Shown here in pieces: positions 16,438 through 25,011 of a DNA stretch of 64,000 nucleotides. Source of the stretch: Gluconobacter sp. Dm-62. GTDB lineage: Bacteria; Pseudomonadota; Alphaproteobacteria; Acetobacterales; Acetobacteraceae. Location: NCBI RefSeq assembly GCF_018256155.1, contig NZ_JAERLY010000003.1, positions 113,552 to 177,551 on the forward strand, written 5' to 3'. The notes under the pieces were generated by a model, which was not told the DNA's origin, ran no database searches, and worked only from the letters and a program-made list of their open reading frames with translations. Each line of letters begins with the position of its first letter. Within the stretch, counting starts at the first letter, position 1. A program made the position numbers and the translations under genes.

Positions 16438-17457
16438 ATGGCAGCACAGTCGGGCCTTCTGGCCGAAGTCACGCGCGGCGGGCGTGTGGAATCCCACCAT
16501 CTGGGCCGGGCGGTCGTCGTCGATGCCGATGGCGGCGTGGTCTGGTCCTGCGGCGATGTGGATGCCGCTGTCTTCCCGCGTTCGACCGTGAAATCCCTGC
16601 TGGCGATCGAACTGGTAGAGAGCGGCGCGGCCGACCGTCTCGGTCTGAGCCCGGATGCGCTAGCTCTCGCCTGCGCCTCGCATGGTGGTGAGAAGGCCCA
16701 TGCCGAAATGGCCGCCACGATGCTGGCGTCGGTCGGGCGGGATGTGACGGCGCTGGAATGCGGCACGCACTGGCCGACCTATGAACCCGCAGGCCGGGCT
16801 CTGGCGGCGGCGCATCAGGCCGCCTGTCCGCTGCACAACAACTGCTCGGGCAAGCACGCGGGCATGGTGTGTCTGTCCTGCGATCAGGGGATTGATCCGT
16901 CCGGCTACATTGATCCGTCCCATGAGATCCAGCGCCGCGTGACAGATGTTCTCGCCGCCCTGATGGATACGCCGCATGACGACAGCAATCGCGGCATGGA
17001 TGGGTGCTCCATGCCGACCTATGCCGTGCCGCTTAAAGCGCTCGCGAAAGGTTTTGCAAGATTTGGCGCGGGAACCGGACTGTCCGAAGGGCGTTTCCGT
17101 GCGGCCACACGTCTTCGTGAGGCTGTGGCGGCCAATCCGTTCATGGTCGCGGGGACGGGGCGCTATGACACGAAAATCATGGATCAGTTCGGCACACGGG
17201 CCTTTGTGAAAATGGGCGCGGAAGGCGTGATGATCGCCTCCCTGCCAGAGCTGGGGCTGGGTCTGGCCATCAAAACCGATGACGGCGCCAACCGTGCCGC
17301 AGAGGTCGCAATGTCCGATATGATGCGGCGCTTCGGCGGCGATATTTTGTGTGTGGATGAGACTGACCGCGACATTCTGGACGCAACATCGGTTCAGACG
17401 CTGCGGAACTGGAACGGGTTCACGGTTGGCGAAATCCGCTCCGCCCTCCCGCGATAA
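16438..17457 (+). CDS. L-asparaginase II, Rhizobium etli (thermolabile) type
   Basis: A 339-residue enzyme of the AnsA/asparaginase II family, unrelated to the E. coli type, hydrolysing asparagine to aspartate and ammonia. Visible family motifs: the serine-beta-lactamase-like SxxK in PRSTVKS, the zinc-site region HNNCSGKHAGMVC, a second cysteine in DGCSMPTYAVPL and FMVAGTGRYDT near the C-terminus. GGGAGAG precedes ATG 16438 at good spacing, which decides the start over in-frame upstream codons. No signal peptide, so cytoplasmic. It is followed by a weak hairpin terminator and then the sugar transporter. Confidence 0.9.
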   Translation: MAAQSGLLAEVTRGGRVESHHLGRAVVVDADGGVVWSCGDVDAAVFPRSTVKSLLAIELVESGAADRLGLSPDALALACASHGGEKAHAEMAATMLASVGRDVTALECGTHWPTYEPAGRALAAAHQAACPLHNNCSGKHAGMVCLSCDQGIDPSGYIDPSHEIQRRVTDVLAALMDTPHDDSNRGMDGCSMPTYAVPLKALAKGFARFGAGTGLSEGRFRAATRLREAVAANPFMVAGTGRYDTKIMDQFGTRAFVKMGAEGVMIASLPELGLGLAIKTDDGANRAAEVAMSDMMRRFGGDILCVDETDRDILDATSVQTLRNWNGFTVGEIRSALPR

Positions 17458-17485
17458 GCGATTTTGTGTTATAGGTAACGTATAT

Positions 17486-17514
17486 GACACCTCGGTTAAA
17501 GATTGGTGTCGTTT
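17486..17514 (+). terminator. Possible weak terminator after asparaginase gene
   Basis: A 6-bp stem (GACACC at 17486-17491, GGTGTC at 17505-17510) with a 13-base loop followed by GTTTT. The short stem and large loop make it weak. Confidence 0.4.
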
Positions 17515-17544
17515 TATGACTGAGTGAGAGGAACGCACTGCCAC

Positions 17545-18972
17545 ATGAATGATCAGGTCGGAATGACAGGGACCCCATCGTCGCAGGATGACAGCAGCAC
17601 ATCCATTTTTGATCCAACACGCTTCAAGATCATCGCGATCGGCGTGATTGCGGCACTGGCGGGCCTTATGTCCGGACTTGATATCGGTGTGGTTGCAGGC
17701 GCGCTGGATCTTTTCGGCAAGGAATATCACGCCTCCACCATCGCGCTGGAATGGGTCGTCAGCTCCATGATGGCCGGTGCGGCGGCCGGTGCGCTGAGCG
17801 CAGGGTGGATGTCCAAGGCGCTTGGTCGCAAACATTCCCTGATCGTGGGCGGTGCGATTTTCGTGGTCGGAACCATCGGCTGCGCGATGAGCTGGTCGGT
17901 CCCCTCCATGATTTCCTTCCGCGTCGTCATGGGCATCGCGGTCGGTATTTCCGCCTTTACGGCCCCGCTGTACCTGTCCGAAATCGCCAGCGAGGATGCG
18001 CGCGGGGCGATGGTTTCGACCTATCAGCTCATGGTGACGGTCGGCATTTTCATCGCCTTCCTGTCCGACACGTATTTCTCCTATAGCGGCAACTGGCGCT
18101 GGATGTTTGGTGTTGCGGGCATTCCGGCCGTGCTGTTCCTGATTGGTGTTCTGTTCCTGCCTTACAGCCCGCGCTGGCTGATGGCCCAGGGACGTCACAA
18201 GGAAGCCCGGCAGATCCTGCTCGACCTGCGCGACGATCCACTGGAGGCCGCCAAGGAAATCCGTGCGATCCGCGAACAGCTTGAGACGAAACAGGAAGGC
18301 TTCAAGCTCTTCCGCACCAACTCCAATTTCCGCCGGTCGGTAGCGCTGGGCGTGATGCTTCAGATGACGCAGCAGCTCGCGGGCATCAACATCGTCATGT
18401 ATTACGCGCCCAACATTCTTGCGGCCGCGCATTTCGATCAGCAGTCCCAGATGTGGTGCACGGCCATCATCGGTCTGGTGAACATGCTGGCGACTTTCGT
18501 GGCCGTGGGTCTGGTTGACCGCTGGGGCCGCAAGCCGATCCTCTATGCGGGTTTCACGGTCATGGCGCTGGGCATGGGCGTTCTGGCCATGCTGCTCCAG
18601 ACGGGCATGACCACGCAGTCCTCCCAGATCGCGGCCGTCTTCCTGCTGATGATCTTCTGCGCCGGGTTCGCCATGTCCGCAGGGCCGCTGATGTGGGTGC
18701 TGTGTTCCGAGATCCAGCCGCTTGGCGGACGTGATTTTGGGATCGCCATCTCGACCTTCACCAACTGGATGACCAATCTTCTGGTGGGTGTCAGCTTTCT
18801 GACCCTCATGCAGACCATGGGAACGGCGGGTACGTTCTGGCTCTTCGCCGGGCTGAACGCGCTGTTCCTGCTGCTCACGATCCTCTTCGTCCCCGAGACG
18901 CGGGGCATGTCCCTTGCTGTCATCGAAAAACGGCTCATGTCGGGAGTGAAACTCCGCAAACTGGGCCGCTAG
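17545..18972 (+). CDS. Sugar:H+ symporter of the major facilitator superfamily (sugar porter family)
   Basis: A 475-residue, 12-helix inner-membrane transporter. Sugar-porter signatures are plain: GWMSKALGRKHSLIVG (loop 2-3), APLYLSEIASEDARGA (after helix 4), QMTQQLAGINIVMYYAPN (helix 7), DRWGRKP (loop 8-9) and FVPETRG (after helix 12). It resembles GalP/AraE-type galactose, glucose or pentose symporters. ATG 17545 is preferred, although its AGAGGA lies 12 bases away; GTG 17524 would add seven residues. It is monocistronic, ending at a hairpin terminator. Because the PTS here has no permease, a proton symporter of this kind is a sensible route for sugar entry, but substrate is not determined. 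Confidence 0.9.
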   Translation: MNDQVGMTGTPSSQDDSSTSIFDPTRFKIIAIGVIAALAGLMSGLDIGVVAGALDLFGKEYHASTIALEWVVSSMMAGAAAGALSAGWMSKALGRKHSLIVGGAIFVVGTIGCAMSWSVPSMISFRVVMGIAVGISAFTAPLYLSEIASEDARGAMVSTYQLMVTVGIFIAFLSDTYFSYSGNWRWMFGVAGIPAVLFLIGVLFLPYSPRWLMAQGRHKEARQILLDLRDDPLEAAKEIRAIREQLETKQEGFKLFRTNSNFRRSVALGVMLQMTQQLAGINIVMYYAPNILAAAHFDQQSQMWCTAIIGLVNMLATFVAVGLVDRWGRKPILYAGFTVMALGMGVLAMLLQTGMTTQSSQIAAVFLLMIFCAGFAMSAGPLMWVLCSEIQPLGGRDFGIAISTFTNWMTNLLVGVSFLTLMQTMGTAGTFWLFAGLNALFLLLTILFVPETRGMSLAVIEKRLMSGVKLRKLGR

Positions 18973-19004
18973 AGTTTTCCGGGCATCACCATCGAGTGAC
19001 CATG

Positions 19005-19031
19005 CGCCCGGCCTCTCTGGTCGGGCGTTTT
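19005..19031 (+). terminator. Rho-independent terminator after the sugar symporter gene
   Basis: A stem of about nine pairs with one G-T wobble (CGCCCG at 19005-19010 against CGGGCG at 19022-19027, extended inward) is followed by TTTTCGTTT. Confidence 0.65.
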
Positions 19032-19059
19032 CGTTTAAACCTTTCCTAAGGAAACGCGC

Positions 19060-19470
19060 TTGAGCGAATTTTCCCCATCCTTTCGTGACATCAACCGCGG
19101 CGGCGTCCTGCTTGTCTACGCGCTCTATATCGCCCGCTTCTTCACAGGCATCAGTCTTCTGGCGGGTGTCATCCTTGCTTACCTGTTGCGCAGATCAAGC
19201 GTTGGGGTAGAGCGGATGCATCTGAACTGGCTGGTGCGCCTGTTCTGGTATGACGTGGCCTTCATCATCGGCACTGCCGCCCTGTTCCTGGCCTGCTTCC
19301 TGAGCGAGCCGCCCGGAAGCTCCGGCCCAGGTCAACTTCTTTTTCTGTTGCCGATCAGTATTTTCGTCGTGTGGAATATTGTTCTGCTGGTCTCGCTGGT
19401 TCTGGGGCTGCGCGGCTTTCTGGCCGGGCGCGGCCCGCTTCCGGAACGATTCCGGGCGCTGGCAGAATAA
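19060..19470 (+). CDS. Small three/four-helix membrane protein (DUF4870-like), copy 1
   Basis: A 136-residue membrane protein starting at TTG 19060, supported by TAAGGAA about six bases upstream. Hydrophobic segments lie near 15-40, 65-85 and 95-118. It is clearly paralogous to the next gene: both share a VLLVYALYIA-type first helix, RRS/RRT plus a G(V/L)xR motif, and NWLVRLFWY / DWQIRMFWY. Related small proteins are usually annotated as DUF4870-like membrane proteins of unknown role. A hairpin terminator follows, so the two copies may be separately transcribed. Confidence 0.75.
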   Translation: MSEFSPSFRDINRGGVLLVYALYIARFFTGISLLAGVILAYLLRRSSVGVERMHLNWLVRLFWYDVAFIIGTAALFLACFLSEPPGSSGPGQLLFLLPISIFVVWNIVLLVSLVLGLRGFLAGRGPLPERFRALAE

Positions 19471-19481
19471 CTGTTCGCCAG

Positions 19482-19505
19482 AACTGGTGTAATTCGCCAG
19501 TTTTT
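19482..19505 (+). terminator. Rho-independent terminator between the paralogous membrane-protein genes
   Basis: An 8-bp stem with one T-G wobble (AACTGGTG at 19482-19489 with CGCCAGTT at 19495-19502), a 5-base loop and a T-run at 19501-19505. Confidence 0.65.
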
Positions 19506-19610
19506 GGATTCCTGGACTGGCCGTAAACGCTACAGGTCTCGAAAAAGCGGTTCTGGCACGGTTCATGCATCAAGGTTTCTGTCGAGTTTTTCTCAGAGGA
19601 ATCTTCCCTC

Positions 19611-20036
19611 ATGTACGCATCTTACGCCCCTTATGAACCTGCAAACCGCTACAGCCGCGGAAATGACGCGGAAACCGGGCGCGATCTGGTTCTGCTGATC
19701 TATGCTTTATACATTGCCGGTTTCTTCACAGGTGTGACGGCTCTGATTGGTGTAATAATTGCGCATAAGAGTCGCCGGACCGCTATGGGACTGAAACGCG
19801 CGCAGCTGGACTGGCAGATCCGGATGTTCTGGTACGGCGCACTGGCCCTGACGGTCATCGGGATGATCCATCTCATGGTCGCAGGCCTGGGCGCCATCAC
19901 GGGCGGTCTAGGACTGGTGTTCATGGTGGTGCCGTGGGGGCTGACGCTCGCCTGGGGAATTCTCACGGTCTGGGCCATCGCACGGGGCGTTCATGCCGCG
20001 CTGCTCAACCGTCCCGTGGCCTCTGTACAGTTCTGA
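19611..20036 (+). CDS. Small membrane protein (DUF4870-like), copy 2
   Basis: A 141-residue paralogue of the preceding gene. A tyrosine-rich N-terminus (MYASYAPYEPANRYSR) precedes helices near 28-52, 75-97 and 103-125. The shared core is VLLIYALYIAGFFTGVTAL and LDWQIRMFWYG. The two genes lie in tandem and are diverged, indicating an old duplication. It is followed 21 bases later by the secreted repeat protein, so the two may form a small unit. Function unknown. Confidence 0.75.
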   Translation: MYASYAPYEPANRYSRGNDAETGRDLVLLIYALYIAGFFTGVTALIGVIIAHKSRRTAMGLKRAQLDWQIRMFWYGALALTVIGMIHLMVAGLGAITGGLGLVFMVVPWGLTLAWGILTVWAIARGVHAALLNRPVASVQF

Positions 20037-20057
20037 AGCCGGAAAGATATTCTCCCC

Positions 20058-20795
20058 ATGAACCGTTTCACGATCTTCCTTCCTGTTCTCGCCCTGGGCA
20101 CCGCGCTGGCCTTTCCCGTCTGTGCTGCACCACTGAGCCAGTCCTCGATTTCGGATGATATTTCCCAGTCCACCCTGCCTGAAGGTGGAAAATTCTCCAC
20201 CGTCAGCGGAGACGTGACCGTCGGAACATCCGACGGACCCCTTTCCGTCCGGACTGTCAGCGGCGACATTCATGTCGAGCAGTCCAAAGGTCCGCTCGAT
20301 GTCCATACAGTCAGCGGGACGCTGGACGTGGATCACGCTGCCGGTGCGGTCGAAATCCGCAGTGCAAGCGGCAACGTCACGCTGGACCATTCCGATGGAG
20401 CCGTTTCCATCCGCACCATGAGCGGCGATACGACCCTCTCCCACGTATCCCGCGACGTCATGATCCGCAGTGTCAGCGGGGATACGAGCCTGACGCTCGA
20501 TGCCGCCCCCCAGATGCGCACGGTCAATATCGGCACGGTCAGCGGCGGCATGACGCTTCATTTGCCGCATGGCTTTGGCGGGACGTTCGACATCATCCTG
20601 AAACAGCGTCGCTCGGACACAACGCTCCCGCTTCAGCAGTCTCTCGGTCTTACGGTGCAGCTCGGGGACTGGAAGAAAGAATCGGGCAGTTCAGAAGACG
20701 TCCGGACGATCACGGCCACCGGCAAGGTCGGTGATGGCCGCGATCACATCATTGTCCGCAGCGTGGTCGGAACTCTGAAACTCGTTCAGGACTGA
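20058..20795 (+). CDS. Secreted DUF4097-type beta-repeat protein
   Basis: A 245-residue protein with a signal peptide (hydrophobic LPVLALGTALAFPVCAAP, cleavage near CAA-PL). From about residue 45 to 175 it consists of roughly seven short repeats of about 19 residues, each carrying a T/A-V/M-S-G-D/N turn (FSTVSGDVTVG, VRTVSGDIHVE, VHTVSGTLDVD, IRSASGNVTLD, IRTMSGDTTLS, IRSVSGDTSLT). The pattern predicts a right-handed beta-solenoid, as in DUF4097/adhesin-like proteins. It probably resides in the periplasm or at the outer surface. Its 3' end overlaps by ten bases the convergent pseudouridine-synthase gene. Partners are unknown. Confidence 0.78.
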   Translation: MNRFTIFLPVLALGTALAFPVCAAPLSQSSISDDISQSTLPEGGKFSTVSGDVTVGTSDGPLSVRTVSGDIHVEQSKGPLDVHTVSGTLDVDHAAGAVEIRSASGNVTLDHSDGAVSIRTMSGDTTLSHVSRDVMIRSVSGDTSLTLDAAPQMRTVNIGTVSGGMTLHLPHGFGGTFDIILKQRRSDTTLPLQQSLGLTVQLGDWKKESGSSEDVRTITATGKVGDGRDHIIVRSVVGTLKLVQD

Positions 20796-21583
20796 GCCGC
20801 ACTTCCACAACCCATCGCCCGCAGCGTCTTCGCCATGAACTCCGGCGGAGGCGCCTGCGCGCTGAGCGTGTCGGATGGCAGGTTCAGCTCCAGATTGCGC
20901 GCCAGAAGATGCAGTCCGGGCATATTTGAATGATTCGGAGCAGGGGTGCCGTAAACCGGATCACCAAGGATCGGTGCCCCCAGTTCCGCGCAATGGATGC
21001 GCGCCTGATGCGTCCGCCCCGTGAGCAGTTCCAGCTCCACCCAGCACAGACCCTTGCTACGCCCCAGAACCCGCCAGCACGTCCGGGCTTCATCGCCTTT
21101 CGGGTCCACAACCATACGCCAGCCCGAGGCGTTAGACCGACGCAGAAGTGGCGCGTTGATCTCGCCACTGTCCTGCGGAAGATCTCCCACGACAACGGCC
21201 CAGTAGAGCTTGCGGACCTGCCGCTCCTGAAACGCCTTCTGCGCCTCGATCAGCGCCGTCTTGCGTCGTGCAATCAGCAGACAGCCGGACGTATCCGCAT
21301 CCAGCCGATGCACCAGCCATGGCCCCCCGCGCGGATGCGAGACCAGCCGTGTTTCAACGGAATCCTGTGTGGAGGGGCCGGGATGAACGGCCAGACCGAC
21401 CGGCTTGTCCAGAATCAGGAAGCGCGGGGTTTCCAGCAGGATGGGGAGGTCCATCCCGAGATGAAACGGCGTGCGGGGGCCTTCCGGAGCGTCGGGGGGG
21501 GCCTGTTCTGGCAGGCGGCGGGGTTTGTGTGAACTGCGTGCGGCTTTTGCACGTCGGATCCGGTCTTTCCGGTCAGTCTTCAT
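20786..21583 (-). CDS. RluA-family pseudouridine synthase
   Basis: A 265-residue RNA pseudouridine synthase converting specific uridines in rRNA or tRNA. The catalytic aspartate is in LVHRLDADTSGCLLIAR, with FLILDKPVGLAVHPGP upstream and LLTGRTHQARIH and LGDPVYG downstream, all standard RluA motifs. There is no S4 domain; instead the N-terminus is basic. ATG 21583 is preferred because AAGGA lies five bases upstream; it overlaps the end of ftsK. Target site cannot be assigned (RluA, RluC and TruC types look alike at this level). Confidence 0.88.
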   Translation of the reverse strand: MKTDRKDRIRRAKAARSSHKPRRLPEQAPPDAPEGPRTPFHLGMDLPILLETPRFLILDKPVGLAVHPGPSTQDSVETRLVSHPRGGPWLVHRLDADTSGCLLIARRKTALIEAQKAFQERQVRKLYWAVVVGDLPQDSGEINAPLLRRSNASGWRMVVDPKGDEARTCWRVLGRSKGLCWVELELLTGRTHQARIHCAELGAPILGDPVYGTPAPNHSNMPGLHLLARNLELNLPSDTLSAQAPPPEFMAKTLRAMGCGSAAQS

Positions 21584-24320
21584 GTTCTTCCTTGCGGCGG
21601 ACAAGGATCTCGCGTTTGCCCACATGGTTTGCGGCACCGATGATGCCTTCCTTTTCCATCTGGTCGATCAGCTTGGCCGCGCGGTTATATCCGATGGAAA
21701 GATGGCGCTGGATAAAGCTGGTGGAGGCCCGGCCTTCGCGCATGACGATGTCCACAGCCTGATCGAACAGGCTGCCTTCCCCGTCACCGCCCGAATTGGC
21801 CCCTGCCATCAGACCACCGGCACTGTCGTCGTCCTGTCCTGAAACCACGTCGTCGTTATAGATCGGATCTCCCTTGGAGCGCAGATCTGCCACGACGGCT
21901 TCGACTTCATCATCGGCCACGAACGGGCCGTGGACACGCGTGATGCGGCCACCGCCCTGCATGAACAGCATGTCACCCTGACCCAGAAGCTGCTCTGCGC
22001 CCTGTTCCTGAAGGATGGTGCGGCTGTCGAACTTGCTGATGACCTGGAAGGAAATCCGGGTTGGGAAGTTTGCCTTGATGGTGCCGGTGATGACGTCAAC
22101 GGACGGACGCTGCGTGGCCATGATGACGTGAATGCCGGCTGCACGGGCTTTCTGGGCCAGACGCTGCACCGCTGTCTCGATTTCCTTGCCCGCGACCATC
22201 ATCAGGTCGGCCATTTCGTCGATGACGACGACGATATAGGGCAGGTTTTCCGTGGCGACCTGCTGTTCGTCGAACACCGGGCGGCCCGTTTCGGGGTCGA
22301 AGCCGGTCTGCACCCGTTTGGTGACCATCTCGCCCGAGGCGCGAAGCTGGTTCACGCGCTCGTTGTAGCCGTTGATGTTGCGGACTTGAAGCTGCGCCAT
22401 CAGGCGATAGCGGCGGTCCATTTCCTGCACGGTCCATTTGAGCGCGCTGACGGCCTTGGCAGGCTCGGTCACGACCGGCGTCAGGAGATGCGGAATGCCG
22501 TCATAGATCGACAGTTCGAGGATCTTGGGATCGATCATGATCAGGCGGCACTCTTCCGGGCTGAGTCGGTAGAGCAGCGACAGGATCATGGCGTTCACGC
22601 CGACCGACTTACCTGAACCCGTCGTACCCGCGACGAGCAGATGCGGCATTTTCGCGAGGTCCGTATAGACCGGCACGCCGGCGATATCCTTGCCGAGTGC
22701 GATCTGGAGGCGGCCGGTGCCGTTCAGCCATTCCGGCGTGCGGAGAAGTTCGGAGAAATAGACCGTTTCGCGCTTGGCGTTGGGAACCTCGATGCCGATC
22801 ACGTTGCGCCCCGGGACCGTCGCGATACGCACGCTCAGGACCGAAAGGGAGCGCGCCACGTCATCGGCAAGTCCGATCACGCGGGACGAACGGATGCCCG
22901 GTGCGGGTTCGAGTTCATACAGCGTGACGACCGGACCGGCATGGATGTCACCGATCGTGCCCTGCACGCCATAATCGGCCAGAACGCTTTCCAGCAGGCG
23001 CGCATTGGACTGAAGCGTTTCCTGCGACGGGCCGGTTACGGCATGGGGGGGCGGCGGGTTCAGCAGGCCTAGCGGCGGCAGTTCCCAGCCGGTTGTGACA
23101 GCATTGCGCGGCGCGGCAGGGCGTGCCGGCACGGGCTCTGGCGGGCGTTCGGGGCGGCGCATTCCGAACAGGCCACGCTTCTGGGGCTCGGGTTCGGGCG
23201 GCGTGTCAATGCTGCTCTGGGGCAGTTCTTCGTCCATTTCGTCGTCCATCTGGCGACGGACGGGCGGCACCGGCGTGTCGCGCTGACGGGCGATCTGGGC
23301 CAGACGCTCGGCATAGGGGTTGGACGGTGCCTCTTCCTCTTCCGCGGGTGTGGTCTGGCGAGCGCGGACGGCTGCGGCTTCCGTTCGGCTGACCGGGCGC
23401 GTTTCTGCCGTGGGCTGGCTGTAGGGATCGTCCTGCGTGTCCATCGGGGGCTGCATCCAGCCAGTATTCTGGGGCACGAAGGGCGCGGGACGGGACTGTG
23501 GATCGCTCTTGCCGAAGCTGCGGCGCAGGAAGGACAGCGGCGCGGCATCCGCGGCCGGGGCGCCACCGGCGGGGCTCGGCTGGAACTCGTACATGCGCGG
23601 GTCGGGCGCGGGTCGGTCGGAAGTCTGCGGGCCGTTCATGCGCTTGGCGAGCGAGAAGGGCTGGCGGCCCAGCAGCATGAGCGTCTGACCGAGCGCGCGC
23701 CATTCGCGGGCTTCAAGACCCATCGCAAGCGGCATCAGCAGGCCCATCAGCAGCAGGACGAGAATGACGGCAATTGCGTTTCCGGCGGCGCCGGCTTCGG
23801 CATGGGCTGCGCCCAGCAGACGCTGCGCGCAGGAGACGCCCATTTCGCCGCCCAGACCGCTGGCGGTTGGCCAATCGACCTGAAGGCCGGGAATGAGAAG
23901 CTGGAGCGTGCCGATGAAGGTGGCGCTGGCGGGGAGAAGGGCGAGGGCAGCCACGATCCGCAGGATCGGCAGGCTCATGCCGTGATGGCGGACCATGCGC
24001 CAGGCCCAGGCGAGCAGAATGACGATCGGCATACCGCTGCCAAGGCCGAGCCACTGGATCAGACCATCGGAGATGGTCGCGCCCGTACGGCCCAGCAGGT
24101 TCGTCGGCTGCGTTCCCGTCGAGGTGTTGAAGGATGGATCGTGCGGATTGAAGCTCCACAGGGCGATCCCGACTGCCACCGCGAAGATCAGCAGGACCAG
24201 CCCGAGAAGCTCCATGCAGCGTGCGCGCAGGGCACTGCGCAGTTTTGGTGTCATGTGCCGGTCATGCGCGTCGCGGACGATGTTGCGCACTGTACTGGTC
24301 GATCGGCTGAACGCGGCCAA
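21573..24320 (-). CDS. ftsK: DNA translocase FtsK
   Basis: A 915-residue septal DNA pump that clears chromosome termini through XerCD at division. Four N-terminal membrane helices (about 30-210) are followed by a proline/glutamate-rich linker (about 230-425) and the motor: Walker A LVAGTTGSGKSVGVNAM, Walker B-type YIVVVIDEMADLMMV and ATQRPSVDVITG. The C-terminal gamma winged helix (TSFIQRHLSIGYNRAAKLID) would read KOPS/FRS sites. Start is TTG 24320, with GGGGTG six bases upstream, or ATG 24254 at a conserved-looking MTPKLRS. The last bases overlap the start of the RluA-type gene. Confidence 0.95.
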   Translation of the reverse strand: MAAFSRSTSTVRNIVRDAHDRHMTPKLRSALRARCMELLGLVLLIFAVAVGIALWSFNPHDPSFNTSTGTQPTNLLGRTGATISDGLIQWLGLGSGMPIVILLAWAWRMVRHHGMSLPILRIVAALALLPASATFIGTLQLLIPGLQVDWPTASGLGGEMGVSCAQRLLGAAHAEAGAAGNAIAVILVLLLMGLLMPLAMGLEAREWRALGQTLMLLGRQPFSLAKRMNGPQTSDRPAPDPRMYEFQPSPAGGAPAADAAPLSFLRRSFGKSDPQSRPAPFVPQNTGWMQPPMDTQDDPYSQPTAETRPVSRTEAAAVRARQTTPAEEEEAPSNPYAERLAQIARQRDTPVPPVRRQMDDEMDEELPQSSIDTPPEPEPQKRGLFGMRRPERPPEPVPARPAAPRNAVTTGWELPPLGLLNPPPPHAVTGPSQETLQSNARLLESVLADYGVQGTIGDIHAGPVVTLYELEPAPGIRSSRVIGLADDVARSLSVLSVRIATVPGRNVIGIEVPNAKRETVYFSELLRTPEWLNGTGRLQIALGKDIAGVPVYTDLAKMPHLLVAGTTGSGKSVGVNAMILSLLYRLSPEECRLIMIDPKILELSIYDGIPHLLTPVVTEPAKAVSALKWTVQEMDRRYRLMAQLQVRNINGYNERVNQLRASGEMVTKRVQTGFDPETGRPVFDEQQVATENLPYIVVVIDEMADLMMVAGKEIETAVQRLAQKARAAGIHVIMATQRPSVDVITGTIKANFPTRISFQVISKFDSRTILQEQGAEQLLGQGDMLFMQGGGRITRVHGPFVADDEVEAVVADLRSKGDPIYNDDVVSGQDDDSAGGLMAGANSGGDGEGSLFDQAVDIVMREGRASTSFIQRHLSIGYNRAAKLIDQMEKEGIIGAANHVGKREILVRRKEEHED

Positions 24321-24408
24321 GTCTCGTCACCCCGTCGGTTTTCTGGATTGCGGCTTGTAAAATTCACTCTGAACTATAGCCGACAGGGTACTGAATACAG
24401 AGGGAAAA

Positions 24409-25008
24409 TTAAGGAAAAGTGGAGGAATGCTTCCAGATCGTCACCTTCGCCGCGCCAAAACGACGCTCACAGAGGATTTCTGGCGTCAATGTGGGCATAA
24501 AGTGTTCGGAAGGTGGCATGATCGGGGTAAATTCTTCCGTGGCGCCGGTTTCGGTCACGACCAGCGCGCCCTGCGCCAGCCAGCCGTTCCGCGCCAGCGC
24601 CCGCAGACCCGATTCGACCAGTCCCTTGCCATAAGGCGGGTCCAGGAAAACCAGCGTGTAGGGCTCCGTGGCCTTGGGCGGATGCGTGACGCTACAACTC
24701 AGCACGCGGGAGCGGTCCCGGGCCTTGCAGATGTCCAGATTGATGCGCAGGGCTGCCAGTGCATTGCGGTCACGCTCGATGAACGCGGCTTTTTCGGCGC
24801 CGCGGGACAGGGCTTCAAGCCCCATCGCGCCGGTTCCGGCATAGCAGTCCAGCACGAGGGCCTGTTCCAGCTCTTCCTGCCCGTACCAGGGTGCGTGGGC
24901 GAGCATGTCGAAAATCGCCTGTCGCGTGCGGTCTGATGTGGGGCGCGTGCTGGTTCCCGACGGCGCGGTCAGGGCGCGGCCCTTGTTGTCTCCTCCAACA
25001 ATCCGCAT
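24409..25008 (-). CDS. rsmD: 16S rRNA (guanine966-N2)-methyltransferase RsmD
   Basis: A 199-residue SAM-dependent methyltransferase acting on G966 of 16S rRNA. Signature MRIVGGDNKGRAL opens the protein, followed by TRPTSDRTRQAIFDML, the SAM site VLDCYAGTGAMGLEALSRGA and the catalytic VFLDPPYGKG. It begins three bases after the stop of the RluB-type synthase gene, so three RNA- or amidotransferase-related genes form one reverse-strand unit. Confidence 0.93.
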   Translation of the reverse strand: MRIVGGDNKGRALTAPSGTSTRPTSDRTRQAIFDMLAHAPWYGQEELEQALVLDCYAGTGAMGLEALSRGAEKAAFIERDRNALAALRINLDICKARDRSRVLSCSVTHPPKATEPYTLVFLDPPYGKGLVESGLRALARNGWLAQGALVVTETGATEEFTPIMPPSEHFMPTLTPEILCERRFGAAKVTIWKHSSTFP

Positions 25009-25011
25009 CGA

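Noticed and set aside
16660..18432. Reverse-strand open frame spanning asparaginase and the sugar symporter
   Set aside because: Crosses two well-supported genes antisense, with no ribosome-binding site or motif.
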